Assembly: GCA_001600615.1 (NCBI GenBank)
Contig: BCKK01000004.1
Location: 1,103,316 to 1,167,315 of the forward strand
Length of the DNA stretch: 64,000 nucleotides
From: Dioszegia crocea
Taxonomy: Eukaryota; Basidiomycota; Tremellomycetes; Tremellales; Bulleribasidiaceae
Direction of reading: 5' to 3'
Made by a program: the position numbers and the translations under genes. Positions 1 to 11,757 of this stretch are shown here, piece after piece; the first letter of the stretch is position 1, and every line of letters starts with the position of its first letter. The notes below the pieces were generated by a model. That model worked only from the letters and a program-made list of their open reading frames with translations. It did no database searches and had not been told where the DNA came from.

Positions 1-779
1 GTAAAGATCTGGTCGAGAAGACTGCGCAAAAAGCGGCATCAGTCTCCCCAGCACACTTCAGATCGGCATTGCGCCTCGCTCGGGAATTGCTTGCTACCCA
101 GCCGGCTGAAAATGACAACTCTCCCTCTCCATCACGTCGAGCATCCTCTACTCGATCAAAGAATGCTGCGGCTTCTTCTTCCTCTGCACCGATCGCACCA
201 TCATCCCTCCCTTCACCCTTCGCGACGCCGAAGAAGAAGATCAAATTCTCAAGTGGCGTAGACCTCACTGGTCTCATCAAGCATACACCAACGAAAGGAA
301 GTCCGCTGAAGCAGAGCGTGACTCCTCGGAGGCGGCATGAAGGGGCGTCAGGATTGGGTGAGATGGACGATGACAATGAAATGGAAGGGAATGACGATGG
401 GGAGGATGCAGAGATGGGCATGGGAACACCATCCAAAGTCCGGAATGCCCACGCTTTGCCTACACCTACAGAAGGGTCTAAGCGGAAAAGAAGGAACGAG
501 GAGGAGGGGATGGACGCTTTCTTTGCTCTGAGGCCAGGGGCAGGGTCGGATTCCACCCCAGTGGCGGGAGAAGGGAGATTTAGAGGGTTTGCGCATGATC
601 CACGTGCCGGTCCCAGTAGGTCGAAAAGGACTGAGGCGGAAAGGAAAGAGCGAAGGGTGAGAAGGAAGAAGGATTGGACGTTCAGGGAGGAGGTTTGGGG
701 TGGAACGGCGGTAAAGAGGCGAAATGAGAAAGTGTTGACGCAGGTCAGGGAAGCTTTGGCGGGTGTCGCTGCTGGCTAG
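1..779 (+). CDS. C-terminal part of a basic, low-complexity nuclear-type protein (5' end outside window)
   Basis: The frame is open from base 3 to a TAG at 777-779, so the window holds only the 3' end of the gene. The first roughly 30 residues look helical (DLVEKTAQKAA...HFRSALRLARELL). They are followed by a Ser/Pro-rich stretch, a Lys/Arg patch (KKKIKF), an acidic run and a basic C-terminus with a conserved-looking tail (DWTFREEVWGG). The composition suggests a nuclear DNA- or chromatin-associated protein. A short helical cyclin-like end followed by a basic tail would fit an ORC6-like subunit, but I see no diagnostic motif, so I leave the family unnamed. It converges with the VPS20 gene, whose stop lies 135 bp away. 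Confidence 0.6.
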   Translation, partial: KDLVEKTAQKAASVSPAHFRSALRLARELLATQPAENDNSPSPSRRASSTRSKNAAASSSSAPIAPSSLPSPFATPKKKIKFSSGVDLTGLIKHTPTKGSPLKQSVTPRRRHEGASGLGEMDDDNEMEGNDDGEDAEMGMGTPSKVRNAHALPTPTEGSKRKRRNEEEGMDAFFALRPGAGSDSTPVAGEGRFRGFAHDPRAGPSRSKRTEAERKERRVRRKKDWTFREEVWGGTAVKRRNEKVLTQVREALAGVAAG

Positions 780-914
780 GCCCGGAGGTCTGCACACAGT
801 GTGCGTTGGACACGATATAATTGTACACAGCAGATAGATCGTATACAACAGATGAAACGACGATCTTCGAGGGGTGAGCCCCCTCCATTGGCCAGATAGC
901 AAAGTGCTTGAGCA

Positions 915-1946
915 TCACGCTGCCAGCGCAACCCGTTCCTCCTTGACTTTCGTTCTCCGCTCTGGAGGATCAGCACAGCTTCTTTCAATCTATAGCATGA
1001 CACACCCTCTTCGACCGTAGGGATAGGCTCCACAGGCTCTTCGACAGGCGCGTTTGGTAAGCTGACCGGTGTCTGGTCAGGCACGTTCGGTATGGCTGGC
1101 TGGACCATCAGAGCCTGACATTTCCAAACAGGACAATGGAATACACTGACCATGGCTTCTCTTTCTAGCGCTTCCAGTTCCGCCTGCACGGCCTCCTCCT
1201 CCTCCGGCGACATCTGCGACATGAGAGCCTCGTCAATCTCCTATCATCGCCGTCAGCTGCGGTACCCCTTGAAAGATCTCAGGGTGCTAGCTTACCCGCT
1301 GATAAGCAACCCCTTCCCGCGTTTGATCCATCAACTTCTCGACCTTCTCAAGCGACACCTCCTTGTGTAATTGCTTAAGCACCTCATTACCCATCTCGAG
1401 GCCTTTATATATCGTCGCTTGGATCTGGGTGAATTCTATCGTGCTGACCTAGGCAGAGTCAGTATGACTCCCCGGATTCAGTGGGAAGGACTTACCAGAT
1501 CTTGCAGTGTCTGCAATTGACCATCAGTCTTGACTAGGAGTTGCTCTTGGTATTTGCGTTGTCGGAGGGCTCTTAGTGCTCTCGTCTGTCGATTAGCCGT
1601 CTAGTTGAAGGTCAGATTATCAAATACACACCTTATCGCCCTTCTTTAGTGATTCTTTAGCAATCTCCTGTTCCCTGTCGAGAACCACCTGCAACTACAA
1701 TCTTAGACGATGCCCCAGTTGGCCGAGGGAGGACCTACCCGCTTCTGATACTGCTTCATCTTATCTCTTTGTACTTTGAGACTATATCGTCAGCTCAGAC
1801 TCCGCTCAGGCCAAGACCGTATGGGCGGCGGGCAAGCCAGATACCGATGAAGATACCCACTCCAGAATGGCTCGATCGTGCGGAGTGATTTTTGGACCGG
1901 GTTGCGCGAGTCCCACAGTGATCATAGCGTTCTTGAAGAGGCCCAT
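915..1946 (-). CDS. VPS20: ESCRT-III subunit Vps20/CHMP6
   Basis: Charged multivesicular body protein of the Snf7 superfamily. In the family, Vps20 links ESCRT-II to Snf7 polymerisation at the endosome. About eight exons assemble to roughly 230 residues. Exon 1 starts MGLFKN, and Gly2 fits the N-myristoylation known for CHMP6. The conserved N-terminus reads KITPHDRAILDLK, then QRDKMKQYQKR and a long basic alpha1-alpha2 hairpin. The acidic MIM-type C-terminus contains MSPEEEEAVQAELEALE and LPNAPVEEPVEP. Exon 1 joins exon 2 through a GTGGGT donor (GA|T gives Asp). The last exon, read after an intron beginning GTGTGT, ends VKEERVALAA. It shares a 195-bp divergent promoter with the GRIP golgin, another membrane-traffic gene. 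The family call is firm. The last two exon junctions are less sure. Confidence 0.88.
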
Positions 1947-2141
1947 CTTACAGTAATGCTATAGTCTGGCTGTTAGCATTGAACAAAGTGGACATGTCAA
2001 CAAAGGTCTCCCGGTCCCACATCCGGATCGTCGGAATCCTTTCCGGCGGAAACTCGCCAAGGCAGCGCAATGGCCCTTCGCCTCACTCACTTTGCCTATA
2101 TACCTCACCAATCTCATACTTGGCTTAAGCAGAGGGACAAG

Positions 2142-5100
2142 ATGTTCCAAGGGACCCTCGCTGATCGTCTAAAAGCGGCTGTGAATCAGCTCGAGGCGAC
2201 CGGCACATCTCTTCAAGCTCGCGCACAAGCAGGATTAGCCAATCCCCCTTCATCACAATCTCCAACTACATCTTCACCTCAGCTTCCCTCGACCGCTCGG
2301 GATGTCCCATTACCCGTCTCTCCTCGAGACTCCAAGAGTCCGATTTCAGGAGGAACAAGGGAAGATGTGAATGCGGAACGCGCTCTGAGCCCGAATCGAC
2401 CGGGCACGGCGACATTTACCCCTGGTAACCTTGCCGAAGGTGCACTCAGCGGTCTGAGGGGACTAAGAGGAGGATTCGGGTTCTCACGAACATCCCTTGA
2501 TGGCCAAAGGCCCGTTGTGTCGCCATCTACATCACCACAAATTGGGACTATGGGCGAGAAGGAGTTACAGGATATACATCATCCTCAAGCAGGCCCTTCG
2601 TCTAGCCCTAGATCAACATCACCTGCTCCCGCTCGTCTACTCCCTTCTGCGTCTTTCCAAATTGGGACGTCGTCAGATCCATCATCTGCGTCCGCAACGC
2701 CCCTCAGGCCTCGATCACCTGGACCCAGTCATCTCCGTACCTTATCCCACCCAAATCCGCCCACTCTCCCACCTCCGAATCCGGACGACCCGGCTTCATA
2801 TCCCCTTCCTCCATCGCCGTCAATTGCGCACAGTCCGCTATTAGCTCCTATGCCACAATATGCTGATCCGCTTGGGGCGTCGCCATTGATGCCTCCTAAG
2901 GAGGATATGGAGGTGCCGGATCTTGGGGTTCAGGAGGCGACTCCCGATATGGAGAGAGAATTGAGCGGATTGGGACTGGTGGAGCAAGCGGAGGAGACCT
3001 CAGAGGATCAGAAGAAAGATCAGGGATCTATAGAAAACGCGAAGAGGGATGAGGATGCTGTAGTCGCCCCGTCCACTGGTCCAGGTATGTCCAGCCGGGC
3101 TTATGGTGAGGTCAGTTGCTGACGGAGCTGCAGCTGGCGATACGTCAAACCTCCAAACCCAGATACTTGCTGCAGACAAGGTGTTGAGGGAGCTTACGCC
3201 TCTTGACGGGGGTATAGCAGACCCGCAGGCACTAGAAGATTGGGTACGGATGGTCACGGGCAAAGTCGGGATGATGGGGGATGAAATGAAGCGATTACAG
3301 GATAAGCTCAACTGTAAGTTGTGAGCCGCTCTGGTGCAGCATTCTTGCGTGCTTATATCCAGTGCAAGATTCTCGGATGGAGGAAGTCCGAGATACCCAC
3401 CGACTAGAATCAACATCCCAGACCGACCTCGTCACCAAGCTTCGCACCCAATTATCAACAGCCGAAACGAATCTGGCATCACGCATGACTGAACTGGCTG
3501 TCATTCCGCAACTACGCACCGACCTCGGCAAGGTACAGACCCAGGTCAAAGAGGAAGAGGAAAAGCGCACCAAGGCCATCTCCCTATTGAAGACTGTGCG
3601 GATGAAGCTGGTGAAGGCGGAGAAGGAGAAGGAAGAGGTTGAGCGTGATAGAGCTGAAGAGCGCGCAGAGAGGAGTCGGGCAACGGAAGAGGTCGAGAGG
3701 GTCAAAGCGGAGATGCAGCGGGAGGTCAGTCGACTAAGGCAGGGTTTTGAGCGGGAGCTGCAAGGTGTCAAGGAGAGGGGCGAGAGGGAGATGAAGGAGA
3801 AGAAGGGGGCATGGGAGTTGGAAATGATAACTACCAAGGTGAGTTCTGAGTTGTAACCGGAGTCTGAGTACTAAGATAGCAGGCTGCACATGCCAAGGAT
3901 ATCACAGCAAAGACGGTCATGGTGAATGGCCTCGAAGCCATCGTCAAGGAGCTCAGTGCGACGAAGGACGAGCAATTCCACACGATCCAAGCTCGGCAAG
4001 CTGAGGCTGAGACGGCCCGAGCGGAATCGGAAACTTTTGCAAATCGTACGAAAGAACTCGAATTCCAACTCAGGGAAGCCAATGAGCGCATCACCTTATT
4101 GGAAGATACACCACGAGCACCGGAACGAGGCCGGCCTCATTTCCTCGAAACTGCCGATCGGTTCAATTCCAGTCCGAGCCCTAGTCCATCTCGCCAGAAT
4201 TCCAATGGCGGTTCGTCAGCTTCCGAGGTCCAGCGTTTGCTTGCTGAAGCGGAAGCGCGAGCAGAGGCCAAACTCTCAGATTTGAGATTCAGAGTGCGGT
4301 CTCTGGAGAAGGAGAGGAATGAGCAAGAGGAGGAATTCGGACAGAAATTGCAAGAGAGAGTGTTTGAGCTGGAGAGACTGCGGAGGGCGATTCAGGAGAA
4401 GGAGGGGGAGATTGCCGAAGCTGATCAGCGGGTTGAGACGGAGAGGAGCAAGACGACAGCCGAGGTGGAAAATCGACAAAAGGTGGAGAAGGAGTTAAGG
4501 GGAATGATGGCTAGGCTAGAAGAGGTCAAAGAGGATGTGGCTACTGCCCAAGAGGGCGAGGTGAGTTGAAGATCCAGAACCCAAGTCTGCATGTCAGAGC
4601 TCGAACTTATTCTGTAGAAAATGGCAAAAGACGAACTATCTCAGCTCAAACTTCAACTCCAAACCTACAATGTCCAATTGGAAGACCAAAAACAAATAGT
4701 CGTCAATCTACGAACGGCCAACAAAACGCTTCGGGAGGAGATGCGGAAAGTTCAGTCGAGCGCGCAGTTAATGGAACGGTCGAGAAATCCGGGTGTGGGG
4801 TATTGGTCCGCGGCTCCAAGCGCAAACTCGGGGCCGAGTAGTGTGGCAAGTACGCCCACGACAGCATCAACGCCGGTGACGGAGAAGCCTCGGCAAAGTG
4901 TAGACGGGGCGGCGGTGTCGATAGCGACGAATGGCTCGAAGGGGAATGAAGAAGAAGAAGTCAATCTTGAAGTAAGTGGTTGTTCCTTCATCCCTCGCGC
5001 ATATGTTGGCGATCCTCCATCCTGGAGATGAGGCTGACTTGGCAGTATCTACGAAACGTCATTCTGCAATTCCTCGAAAACCCCCTGATGCGAAGACAAC

Positions 5101-5177
5101 TCGTCCAGGTGTTGGCCGTTATTTTACACTTCACACCGCAGGAGCTTCGGCGGCTGAACGCTAAGATTACAGCGTAA
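2142..5177 (+). CDS. GRIP-domain golgin (Imh1/golgin-245-like)
   Basis: Long coiled-coil tether of the trans-Golgi. GRIP domains bind Arl1-GTP. The N-terminal 300 residues are Ser/Pro-rich and disordered. Several exons of heptad-type Glu/Lys/Arg-rich coiled coil follow (3103-4841), and the last exon encodes the GRIP domain: YLRNVILQFLE, LVQVLAVILHFTPQE, ending NAKITA. The Tyr of the YLRNV motif corresponds to the GRIP tyrosine that contacts Arl1. Five introns are visible (near 3085, 3314, 3839, 4561 and 4973), each with a GT donor and a CTGAC or similar branch site. I chose the ATG at 2142 (MFQGTLADRL), which begins an amphipathic helix. An in-frame ATG at 2070 would add 24 residues. The gene is divergent from VPS20. 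Confidence 0.88.
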
Positions 5178-5488
5178 TCCAAGGTCATAGAGAGGGAATA
5201 GTGAATATCTTTGTAGAGTAGCTGTGCATCAATCTGGATTCCGCGTCGCGGTCATACCTTGCGGAAAGTACTCATGTTCACAATCTGAAACCCGTCAAAT
5301 TGCCTCCGGACGTGTTTCATGATTTCCGGGTGTGGAAATTACCGAATCCGGCTATTACAGTAATTAACAGGTCCGACGCTCGACCCTTCCCTCGAGCTAA
5401 TGCTTGAGCTTCATTCTATAGGGTATACACCCCTTCAATCCCTCTCTTCCTATTACCTCTTCCCCCGTATTGGCATCAACCAGCAGCC

Positions 5489-8400
5489 ATGTCCATCCTC
5501 TCCGCACTCTTTGGCTCAAAGAAGCGAGCCAAGAAGGCCACTCCTGCAAGATCTGGATCCGCGTCCCCTCCCCCTTCAGCTACCAAGCAGAAAGTCCGAG
5601 CGTCAAGCCCGACAGACCGACCTGGTGCTCCTAGTCGCTTTCGCTCTCTACGTCGGCGTAGCTCTGTCAACCCCTACGACACAGTACAGCGGCGGAATAG
5701 CGGAGATGCAAGTCGGAAGAAGGCTGCCGGAGGTTCGGGCGGGGAATGGAGGTTGCCTGACCTTGGCTTCGCGGGTGATGTCGCCGGGGACAAGGAGACA
5801 AAGTCAGGTCTGGGGCTTGATAATGTTGGAAGAGTCCCTACTCTGTCCCGCGGAGAACGGGGCAAGCTTGAGGCCGTCAGATTTGGAGCTGAGCAGATTG
5901 GAACGGTATGGAAAGTGCTCGGATCTGTTCTGCGGGATAGCGGTGAGTCTATTTTGTATGCGCGAGGGGTCCGTGCTGAACCTTCTCAGATCTACCTGGC
6001 AGCATCCTTGAGACCCTCCCGGCCGACCTCGAGGAGCAAGATCATGCTCTCCGCGCTTTATCAACGCTGGCGGCCCCGCCCGGCACCCTTTCAGACTTCC
6101 CCTCCATCACATCCCACTTCCCCTCTCCATCTTCAGCAGACGCATCGAACATATGGTCAGATCGTCTCCTCGACCTTGCCAGAAACGTCCCATCGCAAGT
6201 TATCGCTTCAACTCTGAAGTGGACGCTCCGCCGACTCCCATCACTCTCAGACACACCCCCAGCCTCGCCCCTTATGCCAACAGCAGTCTATGTCAAATTC
6301 GTCCAGGCCGAGCACGCTGCATCATATCCAAAAGACGCTTATCAGACCCTTTTGGTGCCTGAGCTCGCACGAGACGTCAGGCATGTCCTGCATGAGATCT
6401 TTGATGTTTGGGCGGCATTGACATCTCGAGCGGAAGATCGGTCCGGGCTAGGCGGGAGAATGTCCCTGTTGATGGGATGGTGGATCCTCAATCCAGGCGT
6501 AGGGAAGAGTGCGGGATGGGAAGGGATGTACGCGGCTTGGCGACTGGCAGCTAGAAGAGTGGAACATCTGTTCCTGGCTTGGATCAGGTAAGCCTCGCGA
6601 CTTCTCCAGGACGGCGGACAAGCTGACGCCACAGACATCAATCGACCACACACACTCTACCTACCCGGCTCCTCACACTAGTCGAGAAGTACCCCTTTGG
6701 CCACTCGGAGTACTCTGCCGAAACCTTGCCCTCGCCTCCCCCCTCCACCTTCACCCGTCGAACCCTACACCTGTCCTTGTTCACCGAGCAGCCCCTCTCC
6801 AAGTTGACCCTTTCGCCCGCCGACATCCTCCAAGCTGCACTAAAAGCAAACCCCGACGATGACTCCAGCTTGGGTATGTGGCAGGCGGTCTCATCTGCTG
6901 CCGGCCCGTCCGGCGAGACTGAGCCTGCCGTGGAGTCCTTGGTAGACACCGAATCGGCGACATTCCTCTCTCGGACCGGTCGAGGCTCCAGCGCCCAGCC
7001 TACAACCACCAAGATCTCCACCCCTTCCCGCCAGAGTAGCTTCTTTGAAGGTCGGCCGGACCCTCCATCCCTCAACCGTGTTCCGAGTAATGCCAAACTT
7101 CTCGACACCCTAGCGGAAGAAGTCGGCAAATTAGCCGAGAGCCATTCAACTGCCATCACCCTCCCTCGCCGACACTCTGTTGCCAAACTCCTCCTCCCCG
7201 AGAGCTCGTCGACATGGGATGACTTTACAAAATCTGGATTTGCCGAGGACAAAGATTCTGGTTTAAACCTCGCCTTATCCCCTTCTGCGTCAATCACGAC
7301 GTTCGCTTCTGCGACTCGTGATTCGACTGCCAGTCGAGCCAATGGCTGGACCGTCGTCCCTACTCCTACCGCATCACCAAGTCAGAAACCCTTCTTCGCT
7401 TCTGTTGTCAAATACTACATTGCCAAGGAGGAGATTGTCGACACCGACGACATGTTCATCGCCTTCACCGAGGATGGTCAACTTGATACATCCTCTTCGT
7501 CCAGATGGCCCATCTACACCCTCCTCCGATTGAAAGAACCATTCACCTCGGAGTCTAACGACGATGTAGTTGAAAGACTCCTAATCACCATCGAATATCG
7601 GGCTCCACCCACTCCCCCCCCCGCGACTCCTACCGCCATGGAAGCCACTCCTCCCCGATCATCATCACCCGGTGGCGAGTCGAACTTCCGCTTCGGCTCA
7701 TTTGGGTTCAAGCGCAATAGCTCCCGACCTGGATTCAGATCTCAGCTCTTTGGCTCGTCCCGCTCATTGAGCAAAGATGAAAAGAATGCGGACTTCATCA
7801 CTGAGAAGGATACAATCTACAAGAATGGGACGGAGAGGAGTGGGAACTTCGGAGCGAGCGTAGATGAGCTGGGTCAGTTGACGTCGAGGGCATCGGCGTC
7901 CGTGGTTTCACTAGGGTCTCCGGGAAAGAAGGCGAGGAAAGCTGTGCCGCTTTTAGGCGCGACGGCGGAGGCTCCAACCGAGGCAGCTACACCGGCCGAA
8001 CCTGTTGTCCCCGATCAATCAATCGAGGCACCGACAGCAGCTGTCAACTCCGAAGATGTTCCAGCTCCGTCGATGGCATTGACTTCAGGTCCATCGGTCG
8101 ACACCTCTCCCAGCGAATGGGTGTATGGGGCTGAGGGCGGTGCGCACGTCGTCTTCATCTACACGGGATCTTCTGGCCCATATGCCGGTAAACTTCTCCG
8201 CATCCGTAAAATCAGCAGACATCGAGGTGATCCGCTCGAGAGCAGCTCTGCAATCTGGCGTGATGAGCTTCTGCCACAGCTCGTTCCATCTCGCTTGCTC
8301 GTCGAGGCAGAGGGGGTCAAGGTCGATACGACATGGCTTGGGGAGCTATTAGCGAAGGCCGAAGAGGGGCGAGCGGATGAGAGGAAGGCGAACGGTAGCT

Positions 8401-11249
8401 TGGTCGACGAGGTGGGAAGTGAGCCAAGGGTGAGCATAATGGAGAACCTTCGGGTAGTTGAGGAGAAGTCGGCGGGGACCAGGGTTCTCTCGGTCGAAAT
8501 TAAGGTAAGCTATGACCTTGTTGTGATTTGTTAATCGGGAAGACAAAGGGCAGTAGCTGACTTTACAGCCTAAATGGGGTTTCCTCCCTTCAGCCGACTC
8601 GATCAGCCCGCCTGAAGCTGCAGCGATAAAATCCAAAATTGGCCGATACACCATGCATCAGCACTATCGCGGCATCACCTCGGAGAAAGACACATACGAC
8701 CCGCTTGATCTGTTCTCGGGCGATGAAGAGCATATCAAGCGTGCTCTCGTTGGGCTGTGGGGTATCTGGCGGGAGACAGGCGGTCAAGCCAACAGCTTTA
8801 GGGTGTTTGTTGATGGCAATATAGTCCATCCTGATGAGGTGGGTCTTCACATTGGGTAATGAATGTGACACTGACATGACAGGCCGACACTCAAGGAAGC
8901 TTGCTTCGAGTTACGGCCCCTATCCTCATCCCCCTTCTACGGAAATCCGACGTTCTCCCTGTCCTCCGCACGCTCCAGGCCAGCCTCGATCCTACGGACA
9001 TATCCGACCTCGTCCGTCGTTTCGCCGCCGCCCATCCCTCCACGCCCCTCTTTGACGAATCCGTCGTGCCGGACATTCAACCCTCGGAATTATCCGCTTT
9101 CGCCGCCAAATACCTCTCGACTACTCCAGATGTATCGCCAGAGTGGACGTTGCGAGAACGGATTATTGCTTATTCCCTCTCGGCGATATTCAAGGATTGC
9201 TCCATCATCATTCGAGCGGTCCTTTCGCCTTCGCCCGAAGATGGTACATGGGCCGTCGAGGAGGCAGGGTCGACGGTCAAGATGCTGGATCTGGATTTGA
9301 AGCCGCTCAAGATGAAGCATTGGGCGGAGCTGGATGAGAAGATTTGGAAACAATGGGCGGAGACCAAAGGCGGTGAGGGCTCGGCGAAGGTGGTTGCCGA
9401 GGAAGAGGAGGTAGCATCCACCCCGCACGCCGTGGAGGACGGGCATGCGGTCACTTCCTCGCAGGTCGAAGCGCCACGACTGAGCCTACCGGCGGAGCAG
9501 ACTGCTCCCGCCGGTCTGGCATCCTTCATCTCAATTCCGACTGTAGCTACACCCGGCGTAGGAGCTGAGCGGATCGTCCCTGGTGGTTTCCCCGGTATTC
9601 CCGACGTCCCTCTCAGCACTCCCGGTCTGGACGCTGGACCTAGCTCGGCCCACCCCACTCAGGCTGCTCCCGAACCCACTAGGAATTCGGACGTCAGCCA
9701 GGCGGCAGATGACTACTCGTGGCATCTGCAATGGTATGACGGTCTGGAGGATGCTAGCAAACTCTACTTTGCCCAGCAAGATCTTCAGGGGATGTTTGAT
9801 GTTCTGATGCCGCTCCATGCGATGGTCGAGCGAGTGAGTGACACCGTACTGCAGATAGATCAATGGGCGAGGCTGATAATTTTAGAGTCCTGAGACGGCG
9901 GCGCAAATGTCTTTTGCGGAAATCTATGGCAATGAGCTTCGGACTGCACGCCAGCTCATCCATAAGGATATGGATAGCAGTGAGAGGGAGCTTCAGTCGG
10001 CGTGGGATCTGTACTACTCAGTATGTTTCTCTTCCTCCGCTTCATTCGCTCGCTGACAATCAAGGTATTCCAACGTCTCAGTAAGAAGCTTCGATCTGTG
10101 GGCCTCGTGGCGCAGAGCCCTGTACTAGCGCGGCGAAATCAAAACATCGCCGGCGTGCCTGCTATTGCCCCTTCATCACCGGGAGTTAAGGATATACCGT
10201 CGGACACATCGCACACGGGCAACATCCTCTCGCCAGGCGCGTCCGCTGGTACAGAGTCTGCGAAGGCCGTTTCGGACGCCGAGGATAGCAGTCAACATGG
10301 CTCTACATCGGCGCCCGTGGCAACTTCACAGCAGGAAGAAGTAGAGAGCAAGGATTTGAGCGAGGAGAATGGGGATGAGTCAATGTACTCCTCGACACTC
10401 TCCACCCCACTCGCTCCTGGCGCTTTCAACTTCCCCGACACCCCCAGCAGAGCACTTCCGGTCAAACAGGCGCCATCAGCTGTCGAGACCTCGGCCGATG
10501 TACCCAAATCTACCCCTATCCCCCAATCTCCTACTACGATCGCCGAAACACATCCCATACCCGCCAGCACATCCCCTACACGCGCTTTCTCCCCTGCTAT
10601 CCCAATCGCGGCAGATACTGCAGGTCTTGTAGACCTCTCATCTGAGCCCGAAACCTCTTCTGCCGAATCAGCTTCCAGCTCGCCCGTTAAATCCCGATTC
10701 GAGCGGTCTTTCGCCCCTTCCCCTTCCCCCGTTCCCGAGACAACCGAGCCGAATCTACCTCTATCACTGGTCGACCTGACATTAACACCCATCGCCTTAA
10801 ACTCGCCTACATTCGGGACCGATCTGGTTGACATTGATACTGTGTCTATCCATTCGGGATCGTCAGTCACTGCCGAGACCATCGAGTCGGGCTCTTCAGT
10901 CACTGAAGAATCATCCTACTCGCCCTCGAAACCCTTCAGCAATCTTCACCTACCCTCCACTCCAGAAAGACGCGAAGGTTACGTCCCCTCTGCGCCCACT
11001 TCCATCCTTGGCGAGTCATCTGGAACTCCCACACAACGATCTTTCCCTAGCTTAGGGCCAATAGCCCTTGGCTTACCCATCATCACGCCCAGATCTTCAT
11101 CCCTGCTCTTGAGCGAATCATACCAGAAGGGTCCAAGCTCCCCGACCGGATCGACACATTCTACCCCTAGTCGACCAGAGAGGCGGCGGGTGGACTCTGT
11201 TCCAAGGACTCGTGCGGCGTCCAATGGGCCGGAAAGTCCGATAGGATAG
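5489..11249 (+). CDS. IPK1: Msb1/Mug8 domain - inositol-pentakisphosphate 2-kinase - FRB domain fusion protein
   Basis: Seven exons (5489-5942, 5990-6587, 6635-8504, 8569-8838, 8883-9833, 9886-10020, 10065-11249) give 1,820 residues with all phases closing. Residues about 115-400 match my recollection of the Msb1/Mug8 (DUF1708, RhoGAP-like) polarity domain: FVQAEHAASYPKDAY, GLGGRMSLLMGWW, VEHLFLAWIRH. Residues about 844-1215 are IP5 2-kinase, which makes phytate (IP6): WVYGAEGGAHVV, GKLLRIRK, EIK-PKWGFLP, RYTMHQ, YDPLDLFSG, LSAIFKDCSII and DLDLKPL, so the catalytic motifs are intact. Residues 1344-1434 are an FRB domain as in TOR: GLEDASKLYF, GMFDVLMPLHAM, AWDLYYSVFQRLSKKL. A 390-residue Ser/Pro-rich tail follows. 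The Msb1 end and the IPK1 start lie in one uninterrupted 1.9-kb exon, so these are not two genes. No PI3K-like kinase follows the FRB. The gene converges with RIF1. Confidence 0.85.
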
Positions 11250-11757
11250 GCCATACGGCCTAGGAATTGCGAGAGGGTATGATCCAATCAGGGGCGATGT
11301 GGGAAAGGGGACGTTGAAGGGCGCTGGGCTATGAGGGGGAGGAAGTATCTGGCCATGCGAGGATGAGGCGAGGAGGGATTTAATCTTTCACTTTACGGAC
11401 AATTTGTGTATCTAGGTCTTGATTCTGCTTTACTTACACTAAATGTCGCTCTACTACTAGACTAATTCTACCATACACTGTGTATATACAATATGAATAA
11501 ATTGTCGAGGGCTGATCCACGATACGTGCAGGGCGATTCACACGAACGGATCGGACGAAAAGTTGAAGCAGACAGCTCATGAATAGGTTTTGCAATATGA
11601 CGATGGCATGGATCAGCTATATCAGTCCATTGCTATCTACTACTTTTAACTACTTGCACAAGAAAGCTATACTAAATGCTAAACAACATCTACACCTACA
11701 GATTGCCTGCCTCCCTTCTGGCAGCACAGCACACCCCTCCTTTACAACCCTTCGCAC
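11250..11757. other. Convergent 3' intergenic region
   Basis: This 508-bp space lies between the stop codons of the IPK1 fusion (+) and RIF1 (-). It is AT-richer than the flanking genes (for example around 11450-11500) and carries presumed 3' UTRs. I see no gene or repeat in it. Confidence 0.6.

Noticed and set aside
1..779. Origin recognition complex subunit 6
   Set aside because: Helical start and basic tail are suggestive but no ORC6-specific motif is visible and the N-terminus is outside the window.
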